Part shown: positions 47,790 to 61,500 of the stretch, one piece after another
Position numbering within the stretch: the first letter of the stretch is position 1
Layout: each line of letters opens with the position of its first letter
NCBI GenBank assembly: GCA_003952965.2
Contig: CM025853.1
Location: forward strand, 21,638,650-21,702,649
Source: Morella rubra
Taxonomy: Eukaryota; Streptophyta; Magnoliopsida; Fagales; Myricaceae
DNA: 64,000 nt
Direction of reading: 5' to 3'
Translations under genes and position numbers: made by a program
The notes under the pieces: generated by a model
Told to the model about the DNA's origin: nothing
What the model saw: only the letters and a program-made list of their open reading frames with translations
Database searches by the model: none

Positions 47790-50700
47790 TAAAGCTTTTT
47801 TTCTTTATAACTTTATATCATTACAAGTCGATTCATCCAATTTGCCCCCGAATTTTATAAAGTTCTTTATTTGCATGTGGGTTTAGTGGTCTTTTTCTAA
47901 ACAAATTTATACAATAGAGGACGTAAAAGAGTTGTTATTTTTACGAGATTTGTGTGTAATATTATTCATTTATTTTATTTATTTCCACTTGTATTATTAG
48001 ATAATAAAATAACATTTATTTGGCAGCTAGCTAATATAGGGGTATTTGTTTGTCAAAATTTCAGAAAATATTCTTGAAATTTTGAGAATCTTTACTTTAT
48101 TGAAATTTATTGAGATTTGTAAAAGGTGAAGTATATATATATATGTGTAAAAGTTAAAAATTTTAAAGTGTATTTATTTTACTAAAAATTTCTATATCTT
48201 ATAATATTAAAAAAATAAACTGTACCACAGTATGCTCATGTTACATCAATAATTACTAAAGCGAATTTCCTTTTTTTCTTATTATATGGTTTCTTTGAGA
48301 GTTGGCGATCGATCCGCCCCAGCCCGGCCGCCAGATATAAATATATCATATCGCAGAAGAAAAGAACAAGCACAGAGCACAAGGCAGATGAATAAATGAA
48401 CAAAAAGACGAAGAAATAAATAAAGATTCGCAGCAGCCAGCAGCCAGCAGCCCGCATGGACGGTGGATCCAGATCATTGAGCTCTCTGGAAACTCATCCC
48501 CCGACAACTTTGACTCGTCTATCGCGTGCGAGTTTGACTCGTTAAACAATGCCGTATTACTAGCTGTACATGTGGAGACGGAAAACTCAGTTTTAAAAGA
48601 TGAGCCAATTTACGTTTTCTAGAAGTCTCTATTTGCAGGCCACGAGGATGCTTTTTCTACGGTCTCAAAACTTGCCATGACAAAGCTGTTCAATTGGAAA
48701 AGTCATATTTGATTAAAATTTTTTTTGGAAAAAGTCATATTCCAATAACAACTCTTTTGTTTTATCCGAGTACCATAATTTACTACTTAGTAGTAAAATT
48801 GTTTTTTTAATCTCAAAGAGTTAGTTTAGTGATTAATGTTTGAGTCTTTGCTCTTTTTAATGTCTTAATTTTCAATATTTTTTAAATATTATCAATCTTT
48901 TAAGGTCATTCGAAGATATTTAATTTGATAATTATCCAGTTTATATAAGCCATAAGGTCGATTCTATATATTTTAAAATTAATCGAGATACACGTAAACT
49001 AACACGAACACCCAATTAAAAATAAAATTAACCTCATTACTATCAAAAAACAACAAAAGATGAGTTGCAGTACTAACTGAATGCTTAATTTAATATTATA
49101 AATAAGTTATTCCATACCTAAAAAGAAATCTGAGTAGATTAATCCTTTGTTTTTAATTATAAAAGTAACGTCTTTTTGGCATCTCAAAAAGCATCCAAAG
49201 CGGCTAAGCTACAAAGAAATAATGCAGATAATTTGAAAACGGACAAAAGGCCAAAGAAAGTTACGATCTAACGAAGCTCGCCGAAAAATTGGCCAAATTA
49301 TTGACATTTTGCACATTGGATAGGAATCTCACACAAATAGTGACATCTGCGTATAACTTTCTCTTTACTCTTTGTCCTTTGTCAACAAGTGCCACATGAC
49401 TGTTCATATCCACTATTACTATGACTATTAGCCCCGCAATTGACATAATTTGGTTGTTGCTTGTAGCTTCTAGCCTTCGAGTACATCTCAAAAATCAAAA
49501 TATTAACGTCCCTTTCCTTTTCATTTTCTCATATATATTTGCTCTCCCCCACAATACCCATTAACGTCTAAATCCATACCTAACGTTGGTGTTCACATGT
49601 TACAAAATTGACATAATTTGGTCGCTGTATTTTAGAACATATTCCCCTTAAGAAAAGAGCTAAAGTTTACGTACGTATACTTAATGTATATGAGTGTGTG
49701 CTAGCTGTCATACTATGGAATCAGTCTATTCTTTATCTATTTGCCTTAGAAACTATATATATATAGTGATGACGTTTTAGATTATCCAAAACTATTGAAT
49801 TTGGCAGTGTTTCTCTTTCATGGGCTCCCAAAAATTCAGCAGAAAAGAGTTATTTAATTCCTTAGATAAAGAAGAAAAAAATATTAGTATATATTTTGTA
49901 CTTTTTACATTTTGGCTCCCCAAGTTGTATGTAATTAATGAAATTAGCCTCCCTAATTTCCAATCCTCACCACTTTCATCCCTTTTAAGTGGGATATATA
50001 TATACAAATAGGCTGATAACTACATGATAATTAAATAGCTACATGTTCTTCACTACGCGTACGCGTCAAGGAAGGATATCGTATCATTATAAGTCAAGGA
50101 AGGATATCGTATCTTCACTACATGTTCTTCACTGTCAATTAAAAAAATTACATTAAAAAAAATTAATTCAATATCATGATTTCTTATTTATTCTGTTCTA
50201 TTATATTCAACAGTCCAAATCACGAGGCATTGGTAGCACCTAACCAGAAGGTACGGACCGAGCAAAGTTCGATCCTTCAATAATTAAGTGTTTAGGTATT
50301 TACCAGTTCAACTTTTACCAGTTTCTTTAATGTTTGGAGTTAGGAACGAAATTTTAAAATGTGATTCGGAAAGTTCTCTCATGATAGAACCAGTGGGATT
50401 ATACTGGAATGTACCTGGACGTACCTCTGGCTTTCTTGTCTCCCCCGCCAGATAATTTACCCGAGCGTACGTGTTTCCTAGAGATAGATAACGTGAAGTA
50501 CTGGGTATTCCTCTCAGACAAAAAAAGACGGGGAATAGAAACTTACGTGTCAGAGGCGGCTTTGTTATTCTTTTTATACGTTATGAAGACGAGAAAGGGT
50601 TTCATAATTAAATTCATCGACTGACTTGCTGGAGTTTTCGGATCAGCACAACCTCGTGGTATATGCTGGACCATGCAATGATTTGAACATGGGCCCGATC

Positions 50701-52717
50701 TGCCATAAAAAATTGTTATCCTTTTCCCCAATCATTGTACTGTCTGACCCAAACAATTATGGCTTTCTTCGTGCAAAAGAGAGATCGATCGGAGTTTGAA
50801 TTCTGGCCAAGTACTTGATCATCATGAGACGCTAGCTCGACCCAATCAAAGAGCAATTGATCCGGTCGGACAAATCATCCATAAGGTGATCGGTTGGACA
50901 CCACTTTCTGAATTGTGGCCATTGTCTTTCGATCCACCCTGCATCCTTGATATAATTTATTTATTTATTTATATTTATTTGTTTAGACAAATCTGCCCTA
51001 TCCAACGTTATAAAGGATCGATATTCTATAACAATGACAGTTCTCCTAAATTCCTAATAGAAGAAGAAGACGTGCCATGGAGTCAATTAGCTCATTTGCC
51101 CGTCCATATACGATACAACTTATTCTTCCTAGAATTTGAGCACCCTCGTTTAATGGGTCCCTAGATGTCTGATCTATTTTAGGTGTCGACTAGCGCATGA
51201 GAAGATTCTTATCTTTCCTTTCTTTTTTCTTTAGGTCGGGAGAAAAAAATAAATAAAGGCATGATCGAGATTGGCATCCAAAGTCTTATAGTGGACTTGA
51301 TAATTTGAACAGTAAAAGGTTACAAACCCAAATGGGAGAAGTTAGTGAAGCCAGCTAATTTGAATCTTCTCTATGAAATTCCAATTTCTATTATAGAGTA
51401 CTGCGGAGACATGACCAAGATGAAGAGACGACACGCGATGAAAAAGAAACCGATGCATTTGTTGTTAGTCCTGGCCGACATTATTTGACGATCATCATGT
51501 GCTGTCGAGCTTTTTTTTCTTTTTATTTTTCATCCAATTATTAACATTCCATCATACGACATATATAACAGCTAATTATTGTGGCTTTTAAAGAAGATGA
51601 GTTCAGTGTAAGATCTCTACCCCATATAGAATCGAATGAGTAATCATTTGAGATGTAGGGTAATTTTTAATATATAGCAGATGAAACCTCGATCAGAGCT
51701 TGCATGAGCTATATTAAGCAATGATTGGGCTAGCTTAAGACATCATGCAGCGACCTACTCACCGATTTCGATAGCAAAAAATATTAACTTCTGGGTAAGA
51801 TTAAAAACTGACACCCAGGCCACACATGCAGATATAAACTCTCAGATATATATATATATAGAAGAGTCAAATTTTCTGCAGACAATTTGATATGATTACT
51901 TTGAGCAGACGTTGCTTGATTAGCTAATTAGCTCTCGTCATTCTCTTAACTACTCACAATAACAAAACCCAATTGCTCCATTGTCAAGTGGGAAGCTATA
52001 AAAGCAGTTTGTTATTTACATGATTCGGTGGGCAACGAAAGCACAGACCCACTCCAGATTTAAACATCGAGTTTGGCGTAACAGAAACTTTTGTCCTCAA
52101 ACTTCTTGGCCTCCGACTTGTCCTTTTTTTTTGGTACCTCAAACACGTGGTCTCTCTGTCTTCCGGGTCCACGGAGAGGGTTCTATTGGGTTTATAGTTT
52201 ATCAATGTCCGGGCCAGATAACCCCATACTTCATTCAGCCAGTGCATTATGTTGAACAAAAAACAACGGAGTTGGAAGTGATAGCTGTACCCATTAATGG
52301 TGGCGTCATGGATTTTATTATGTTTGGTTTCAGTACAGAACTGATCTTAGAGGTCAAAACTTACAACTATGGTTTGAAAGAAAAAAAAAAAAAAAAAAAA
52401 CCACCGACTTGTGGTCGACAGAGTTTGTTTTCTAGGAAGCTAAGAACATAATTATATACATATTGTATAAAACCCATGCTGCTCATTGCTTGGAGGTGTC
52501 TGATTTCATCATGCTCGCGACAGTTGGTGGGCCGAAAGCAAAGGCAAAATAAAAGTGTGATAGGCAATGGGCTCAATAACTCAGAGGTGGGCACGTTCTG
52601 GTAGGCTTGGGGTGCTAGTACGTGACCGCCTTGTAGCCCAACCCACCTACTTAACTTCCTCCAGCCGGCTCCAGGGACAGAGGTTGAAATTTGGTGGGGT
52701 TTCTGTTTTTTTTTTTT
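47790..52717. other. AT-rich intergenic DNA
   Basis: No gene is recognised. The longest open frames (50796-51164 and 52020-52451, plus strand) show no domain and run into simple sequence, including a long A-run at 52380-52400. A short A-B-B-A repeat lies at 50041-50132. Confidence 0.4.
50041..50132. repeat. Short A-B-B-A direct-repeat cluster
   Basis: ACATGTTCTTCACT occurs at both edges (50041-50054 and about 50119-50132). A 21-bp unit beginning GTCAAGGAAGG occurs twice between them (50065-50085 and 50093-50113). A 12-bp palindrome ACGCGTACGCGT sits at 50055-50066. It looks like a local slippage or repair scar. Confidence 0.7.
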
Positions 52718-53340
52718 GGAAAATTACTTAGAACCTACTAGGTGTTAGCCCAAAATCAAAAGTCTCACTGAGTTTTAAAAAAAATTTAAAAGTTTACTTG
52801 GTTTATTAGTTTGATATGAAAATTAACTCGAGTCAACTCTGTTAGTAGAGATAATGGAGTCTAATCCACATAATATAAATGAACGAATTGTTACTTGACA
52901 TGTGCTCAAAAAAATTACATAAGCTCCAACTTGCCATGTTGCACCCACATCCTACCACGTCAACCACGTCAGTCTCCTCTATACTAACGAAGAAGCCTTG
53001 GAGGAAGCCCTAGGTTCATCGATCTGAAAATCTCTCAAAGTTCTTTGCTCTTCTGCGAAGCTTTAAAACTTTAGTTTGTCACGTCGTTTTACCTTAGAAG
53101 TTTCTTCAAGAAAATTTCAGTCTGCCACGTCGTTCTCCCTATTCTGCCTTGTGGGTCTTCCTCGACAATGTCCTCATTGAGCTCATCATCTGCTATAGAT
53201 GCTTGAAATTTGGATATAAAGTTGGCTTGGGTTAGTTTTCGTACCAAACTGATAAACTAAGTGAGCTTTTGGATTATTTTTAAAACCTAGTGAAACTTTT
53301 GATTTGGGCCTAAAACTTAGTGGGCTTTGTGTAATTTTCC
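52718..53340. mobile_element. Non-autonomous Mutator-like MITE
   Basis: A 623-bp element with terminal inverted repeats of about 120 bp. The left end starts GGAAAATTAC and the right end reads back as GGAAAATTACACAAAGCCC. Both arms share TCAAAAGT(C/T)TCACT and TTGGT(T/A)TATTAG-type phrases. T-rich flanks (nine or more T on each side) would fit a 9-bp target-site duplication but cannot prove it. The middle (52880-53210) has no transposase. Confidence 0.65.
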
Positions 53341-55523
53341 ATTTTTTTTTTGGCGGTTACTGGTTTTGGTATCAAAAATACGTAACGAATGTTCATGCGG
53401 GTCCACGCGTGCAATCGACTCCAGGACCAAGCCCATATTTGGGCAGCTGGTAGTGAAAGCGGGTCAAGAAAGTCAATCACCCGGGTCCCCGTCTCAACTA
53501 CCACTGCGGATTTCATTTTCCGATCTCCCACCGGTGAGGCTCTCACCTCTGCTCCGTCCATCTCTCTCTGTGTAGAACCCATAAACTTTGTTGTGATATG
53601 TTAGGTGTTGCGTGCAAAATGGATAGGTTAAAGCTCGAAACTTTACTGAACCTCTGTTTGGTTGCCGACAAAACTAAGGAAAAGAAAAGAATCAGGATTT
53701 TCCTTTTCCTTTTGTTTTCCTGTTTTATGTTTTCCGTTCCTTTGATTTTGGAAAAGTCAAAAAAGAACTACTAACCCCAACTAAGCAATAAGGTGCTATT
53801 GCGAGTACATCATTCACTCAAGTAAGAACTGACCCTCTAAGAATGATGGGAGTTGTGGAGCCTGAAAGGACTGTATTGAGAAGGGCCAGGGAAGGATAAC
53901 GTTAGTGCGTGCCCTGGGATCTAAAGTTTTTGTTCGAGCATGGTAGCTAGAATGACAAATGAGTGGAACTGATGTAGTCATGATTAGGAATGGTAAAAAG
54001 CTGATGAGGCAATAAAATGCCTCGAAGTAGTTGGAACATGGTTTGAAGGCTACGAGTAGGATTTATATGTGTGTTATTTGCAGTAGGAAAAACTTTCTCC
54101 GATGGAATGCAGAGCTGAAAAGGATGTAGCAGGAAGATGCACCTTTTTTGTGGGATTGATTTTGAAGTGGATAATGTGATCATTGGATGTGCATAGGTGA
54201 AAACTCCAGCACCCAATATCATGGACATGTGAATTGTTCTGTACTAAGATTGAGGTACTAGTACATCCATGATCGAGTTCAATGCAGGTGTTGATGTGAG
54301 AATTTCGCTGAAGTACAAGCAAATTGCTAGCATGCAAATACTTCAACAGAGAGTAGTCACTTATGAATAAACGACTTATGCAAGTAGATTGGGGATGCAT
54401 AGTAAGAAGCACAGCTATATGTAAGGGTTCTATCCCAGTAAAGGCAAATGAGAGCAGAAGATTAATTGCAGGTTTCATGTAGAGACGGCTAAATTGGTTC
54501 AAAGAGCTATCAAAACGGGTATCTTGGGAAGGGTTTGTCCTTGGTATAATTTTCATGCATTTAAAACGAGTTGGCAGAACTGAGTTATTCTGGGGTTGTG
54601 TAGATCAAGTGAGACAGAACTTCTGCCATCGAGCTTCTAAACTATTAGATGCAAAATTCATCAGAACGTGCTGTGTTCTGAATTCCACTCAGCCTATCAT
54701 TGGACAATACTTGATGTTAAATGGATACTTTACTGAAATCATGATACTCAACGAAGTACTCCAATGCTGAATGAACTACAATCAGTAAATGGAGGGACGG
54801 AATTCTCTGCTTTTCTCTTTGTCAAAATGCTGTTTTATGGAATCTTCGGGTGGAGGACTATTGATTCGTGGTTAATTCTGCTGCCTAATCGCAATATCAA
54901 AAGTTTTCATATCTTTCAACCCGAAGAAGTTTGGGAAGGCAGTGACGTCTTTACTTTTTCATGTCATATTGCTGGTGTTAATGACTGTTAGCATTTGTGG
55001 GTCATACCTAAGTTGTGGTGGATCTGTTGGTGTTCTGGACAGGTCTTTAATAGGTACTGTAGTTAACATTTAGAATGGGGGTATCTATGTGTCTTATGTC
55101 AAGTCTTGGGGAAGGGAGACCAAGATGTGAGCTACTCCAATATAAATTTATTCTTAAGATTTCTCTTCGATTATGTGAGGGCTATTGGGGACTTTCTTCA
55201 TGGTCTTCAACAGTGTTTGACATTTTGTAACTATTTTTGGTAAAAAAAGTTTTCTTAGTTTGCTTATATGTTCTGTCTTATATACTTTCTGTTGAAGAGT
55301 GCAATTTTTCTTTTCCTTATTTGGATCTTTTTGTATTTTCTGTTAAAACATATTTCCAACTTAATATTATGATGCTAGAATTCCGACTTTAAAAAATTGG
55401 AATGTGATAACATCTAAAATTTTGTAGTACTGATTCGTCTGTTAATATACTTCCATTTGCTGCAGTTTGTTGTAAGGTGTGTCCTGTTTCCTACCATCAA
55501 AGGGTACGACTACAGTTATCAAG
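53341..55523 (+). other. Presumed promoter, 5' UTR and 5' UTR intron of the Got1-like gene
   Basis: No coding gene is recognised; the minus-strand frame at 54074-54556 has no domain. Pyrimidine-rich CTGCAG at about 55460-55465 looks like an acceptor 58 bases before the ATG at 55524. CACCG followed by GTGAGG at about 53533 looks like a matching donor. This suggests a leader exon near 53400-53532 and a 1.9-kb leader intron. It is an inference from splice motifs alone. Confidence 0.35.
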
Positions 55524-58500
55524 ATGGTCTACGAAATAAATGAGCAGAAAAGTGAGCATTATATTCCATGCATAAATGTTTTACATCATCATGCATGCAA
55601 AAATCTTGGTTTAGTTTCCAGCCAATGTCTTCCACCGAAGATGTTCGCCTATATTCAAGTTTCTTGCATGTAGTTTTACCTTGGCAGATGTGTGGTGCCA
55701 TCTTTTCTGTGAATAATGAGCTCATCTTGTAAGAAAATTGATGCGGAATGCAATCTTGAAGATTTCGAAAGACAGCATGAGATAAATCAAAATATATTAG
55801 AAATTATTTTAGGATATTTCTATAAGTTTCTAGAATTATTATTTTGGTAGTTGGTTTAGTATTTCTTCAGTTGTGAGTTATTTTTGTTACCGGAGCTCTT
55901 TTCTTTTTCCTAGTAGGAGTTAGTCCTTAATTTTCATAGGTCTATGTATCTTTATAAGCAACTCTTTGGCCTTATAAATAACTTCATTAACCAATGTAAC
56001 AGTATGCCCTTGACATGCTAAACATAGTTAAAAAAATGGATGTAAAATTAGGAAAAAAGACAAGACAGAGTAGATGATATGATCTTCTACAGCCGAATTT
56101 ATTAGATATGAATCTAATGTTTTCAATAAGGGATTTAATATGCATATCAAAAGTATAAACAATGTAGAGTAAACTACATTTTAAACTTTGTAGAACATTA
56201 GCTAATAGTATTTCAGTTGGGAAGTGAAGCAGCAGCAAAGGATGTAAAGAGGGTAATTAGACTGTTCTACATTGAAGCAGCTTAATTTTTATTTCATTTT
56301 TCGAGTTCAAGACTCTTTAGCTTGTAGGTAGGGAAGTCTATAGGCATAGGTGCAATGCAAAGGAACTACTTTTTCAGGATACTCTTGGATTTTCATGAGT
56401 GTAATCTTTGAATTTAGAGATGAACTGAACTTGATGCTGGAAGTCAAGGAGCATGCACTCTTAGTATGTGTATACAGATATTTGACTGCTGTATAATGTG
56501 TTGCAGTTGTCTGAGAATAATCGTTAGTGACAAAAATTGATTTCCTATACTTGTTGTAGCACACCGTAATCAAGGATTATGAGAATATGATGAGCATCTC
56601 TGACTTTGTTGTTTGGAAATTTTATCTTCTTGGAATATGTCTGCTATTTCTCCATGCTAATTTTGTCAGAGCAAATTTCATACTGGATTAATCTCCATAC
56701 CAGTGTGTTTTTCTGTTGTTATTTATGCCATTTTGTAATGTAAATTAGTATTTCACTTGTAACCTTGAGAAATTTGGCTTAAACTTGCAGAGATTGGTTT
56801 GGGTCTCATTGGTTTTGGTATCTTTTTCACATTCCTGGGTGTAATTCTATTCTTTGACAGAGGTTTGCTTGCTCTTGGGAATGTAAGGCTTTCTGATGAC
56901 TTAAACCTTTTTGGCTTGTCTGTTCTTTAAGGGCATGATTTTCTATCTGTTTTTTTTTTTTCTTCAATCAGATTTTTGCCTTGACCGGGGTAGCCATTTT
57001 GCTTGGTTGGCATTCAACATGGAACCTCTTCACTAACAGAGCAAACTACAAGGTATCACAGAGGGTGTTGCGAAGGACAATATTATTCTAAATCAGTTGA
57101 AAGCATCCTTCTCACTTTTAGGGTGTGGGAGAGGGTTACATGTGAAAACATAATTTTTCAATATGCTTGTACAAAAGCTTGGGGACAAAACCAAAACCTC
57201 AGGCGTTACAAATTCTGTTTACATGAGGTTACCAGATGGCATTGCTTCTTCCAAGATGAGCTCACCTCATCAACTAACCTAGTGTTGTTCGAGCTAAACA
57301 GACCATCTATATGAGCAGTGTTTAACTGCTAGCATCTCATTTCAACTAGCTCACTTAGATAAAGAAACTTGGGCTGGGCTCTCTAACAGAAAAAGAAAGT
57401 CCGGACGCGTTTTTTTGTCCAATAGCTAGGGAACATTCTCAAGTTACATTAGCATCTGAATTTAGGGCTCAGTGGGGCTTGCTTACTACTAAAAATTGGA
57501 GACACTTGCAAATATATCTAGTATGTATATGTGATTGTAAATTGGCCTCACAGCCCATCTGCTTTTATCTTTGCAATTGCGTGGAACTTCTTTGAAGTAT
57601 TTGCTTCTATAAGCCACATTAAATGGAAGGCATTTTCTGGCAGTAGCACAGTGTTTATATTATGGCCTTCAATAGTGTTTTCTTGCTGTCTTGTTATGGC
57701 TAGTTTTTGAAGGTGGGCTGGAGCAATAGTTTACATTTGTTGTTATCCTTTGCTAACCATTTAAGACTACTAGGGTATCTAATCCCATTTGCTCCCCTAG
57801 CTTTTGTCTCTCCGTGTCAGTGTCTCTTGTCAGGTAGATGGTCACCCTGCACAAAAGGGTGAATATGGATACTTTTTCCAGATAATTTACTTCTATAACT
57901 GAACATCTATGACAAACTGTAGTGTTGGGGAATGTAGAATTATAGGGAGATTTAATTTGATGATCTGTCGGCAATGTTAGGGGCTAAGATTGAGGAGATC
58001 TACAGCTAATAGATCATATTTTCTTATCCCATGATTTTAGGGGATTTGGTAGTCTGTTACCAAATCCGTAGATATGAGTTTCCGTTTTTATAGCTTTATG
58101 TTTTAGGAAGTTTTGATTCTTTCCTAGGTAAGTTGTAAATATCCCTAAAATAGATGAGTATTATCATCTATATATTGAGGGGAATGTAATCATTCTTCAA
58201 TATTGGAATATTGAGTTTTTCCTTCCACATCGATATGGTATCAGAGCATTCTCTGAACCCTAATTCCCTCATATGACCAAATACGGGAAACGTGATTCAA
58301 TTGCTACCGTTTCCCAAATCACCTCCAATCAGGAAGCCATGGCTTCCAGCAACAGTAGTGCAGATAGTAACCTCATGCCCATTACAGGACACAAACTGAA
58401 TGGGAACAACTATCTCCAATGGTCCCATTCCGTAATGATGTTCATATGCGGAAAGGGCAAAGACGATTATCTCAACGGAGTTGCTGCCAAACCGAACAAG

Positions 58501-61500
58501 AAGGATGAAAAGTTCAAAGTCTGGAATGCTGAAAATAATATGGTCATGTCATGGCTCATTAATTCCATGACAAATGACATTGGAGAAAATTTTCTTCTCT
58601 ATGGAACAGCAAAGGAGATTTGGGACGCTGCCAAGGAAACGTATTCTAACAATGAGAATACGTCGGAATTGTTCGAGGTGGAGAGTGTTCTCCATGACTT
58701 CCACCAAGGAGAGTTAACCGTGACTCGGTACTTCAACACACTCAATCGCTACTGGCAGCAGCTGGACTTGTTTGAGGAGCACAATTGGAGATGTCCGGAT
58801 GATGGAATCCTGTATAGACAGATTATTGAACAGAAAAGAATATACAAATTTCTGATTGGATTAAATAAGAATCTTGATGAAGTACGAGGAAGAATCTTAG
58901 GATCCAAACCACTACCAAATATCCGGGAAGCATTTTCAGAAGTTCGGAGAGAGGAAAGTCGAAAGAAGATCATGATGGGCTCTCAAGATTCTGTGACAAA
59001 TCCTGAGAGCTCAGCCCTTGCAGTTAGAGGAAATCCATCCAACAACAATGATCACAGACCAAAGAAAGGGCGACCGTGGTGTGATCATTGCCGACGTCCT
59101 GGTCACACCAAGGACACCTGTTGGAAGATTCACGGCAAACCTGCAGACTGGAAGCCTTCCCGGTTTGCCAATGACACAGAAGGACGGGGCAACCTCGTCT
59201 CCGTGGATGAAAAACCATCATCCGAACCCACTCTTTTCAGCAATGAACAGATGGAAGTCTTACAGAAATTGTTCCGCCAATCCTTGCCTGCACCTGCCCC
59301 CACTATGATTGGTACCGGTTCCTTGGCACAAAAAGGTAATTTTTTGAGTGCTCTAAATGTTAAAAAGGAGAAGCTAAGTCCGTGGATTATTGACTCAGGC
59401 GCATCTGATCATATGACTGGAGATGAGAAGCTTTTTTCCACTTACAATCCATGCTATAAAAATTTAACTGTGAGAATAGCCGATGGTTCACTCTCAAAGG
59501 TGGCTGGTACAGGTTCTGTTAGAGTTTCAGAGAACATCACTCTTGATTCAGTTCTCCTTGTGCCAAAATTAAATTGCAATTTACTGTCCATTAGTAAACT
59601 CACTCGGGATCTCAACTGTGTTACTAAATTTGGCTCCAACCTGTGTGAATTTCAGGTCTTGGACTCGGGGAAGACGATTGGCAGTGCTAAGATGTGTTCT
59701 GGGCTCTATCTTCTAGAGGTAAATGATCCTCCTCAAGGAGCAACTCACCAATCCGATTGTTTAGTGTCCAGTAGTCCTATTTCTTTGTCTGTGAGTCGGT
59801 CTAATAATGATAGTGCAATTATGTTGTGGCACTATAGGTTAGGTCATCCAAATTTCTTGTATCTTGAGAAGTTGTTTCCTTCATTATTCCATAATAAAAA
59901 TCCAAATGAGTTTCAATGTGAGATCTGTCAACTTTCTAAACATATTCGTAATTCTTATCCTAACCGATCCTACAAAGCATCTCAACCTTTTTCCATGATT
60001 CATAGTGATGTATGGGGTCCTTCTAGGATCAAAAATGTTACTGGTTCTCGCTGGTTCATTTCATTTATTGATGATCACACTAGACTCACATGGGTATTTC
60101 CTCATGAAAGAAAAATCAGAGGCAAACCAGATTTTCAAAACCTTCAATACCATGATCCAAACACAATTCCAAGCAAAAATCCAAATTCTGAAAACTGACA
60201 ATGCCAAAGAGTATTTCAACTCCATTCTTAATGATTATCTCTTGAGTCATGGTATAGTTCACCAAAGTTCCTGTGTCAACACTCCTCAGCAAAATGGTAT
60301 TGCCGAAAGAAAAAACCGGCATCTTCTTGATGTTGCTCGCTCCCTAATGTTCTCTACCCATGTACCAAAATTTTTCTGGGGTGAAGCCATTCTCACTGCC
60401 GCATATCTCATAAATAGGATGCCATCTCGTATTCTCAACTTCCAGACTCCCTGTCAGATTCTTCTTCAGTCCTTTCCCAATACTCGTCTCATCTCCACCA
60501 TCCCATTCAAAGTTTTCGGGTGCTTAGCCTTTGTCCATGTCCATCAACAACATAGGGACAAACTTGATCCTAGAGCTCTTCAATGTATTTTCCTTGGGTA
60601 CTCTCCAACTCAAAAAGGATATAAGTGCTACTCACCGGTCACTAAACAGTTCTATCACTCCATGGATGTCACCTTCTTTGAGCAACAACCTTATTTCCCC
60701 AAATCTGATATTCAGGGGGAGACTAATTTTATTCAGGAATACCAGCTTTGGGATATTGAAGAATCATCTCATTTCTCTCCTAATTCTGACCAACCCTGCC
60801 CATCACTAAATCATGAATCCATTCCTCCTCAAAATCTCTTCCTTGAATCTCCTTACTTCCTAGAATCTCCTTCTCAAGATCAATCGCCTACTAATCCACC
60901 TCAAAATCTGGACACTATTCAATCAACAAAGAATGATGAGTTGATTACCTACTCAAGGAGGAGAAAGAACCAAAAGGAGAAGGGACAACAAGCATCTCTT
61001 GAGCAAACCCAAGAGTCTGACCCAAGTCCTAGATCAAGTGAAGATCCATCAGGTAACTATAATCCCGAAACTAATGATGATAGTGACCTCCCTATTGCTG
61101 TGAGAAAAGGTGTAAGATCATGCACAAAACACCCTATATACACATTTGTATCATATGAAGGACTGTCACCAAAGTTCAAAGCATTTGTTGCCAACCTCGA
61201 CAACATCCAGGTTCCTAATAATATACAAGAAGCTCTTGGCTCACCTGAGTGGAAATCAGCAGTGTATGAAGAAATTCATGCACTTGAAAAAAATGGAACC
61301 TGGGAAATCTCAGAATTACCAGCCGGAAAACGCCCAGTAGGCTGCAAATGGATCTTCACAGTCAAATATAATGAAGATGGGAGTGTTAATCGATTCAAGG
61401 CACGGTTGGTTGCAAAGGGATTCACCCAATCATATGGAATCGACTATGAGGAGACATTTGCCCCTGTAGCCAAGTTAAACACAGTTCGGGTTCTACTATC

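Noticed and set aside
50796-51164. 122-codon plus-strand open frame
   Set aside because: Contains AT-rich low-complexity Ile/Tyr/Leu runs from a (TTTA)n tract and no family likeness.
52020-52451. 143-codon plus-strand open frame
   Set aside because: Ends in an A-run giving poly-Lys, has no domain, and an overlapping opposite-strand frame is equally open.
54074-54556. 160-codon minus-strand open frame upstream of the Got1-like gene
   Set aside because: No recognisable domain, no signal peptide or repeat pattern, composition rich in His/Ser/Leu as expected by chance, and it lies in a likely leader intron of the opposite strand.
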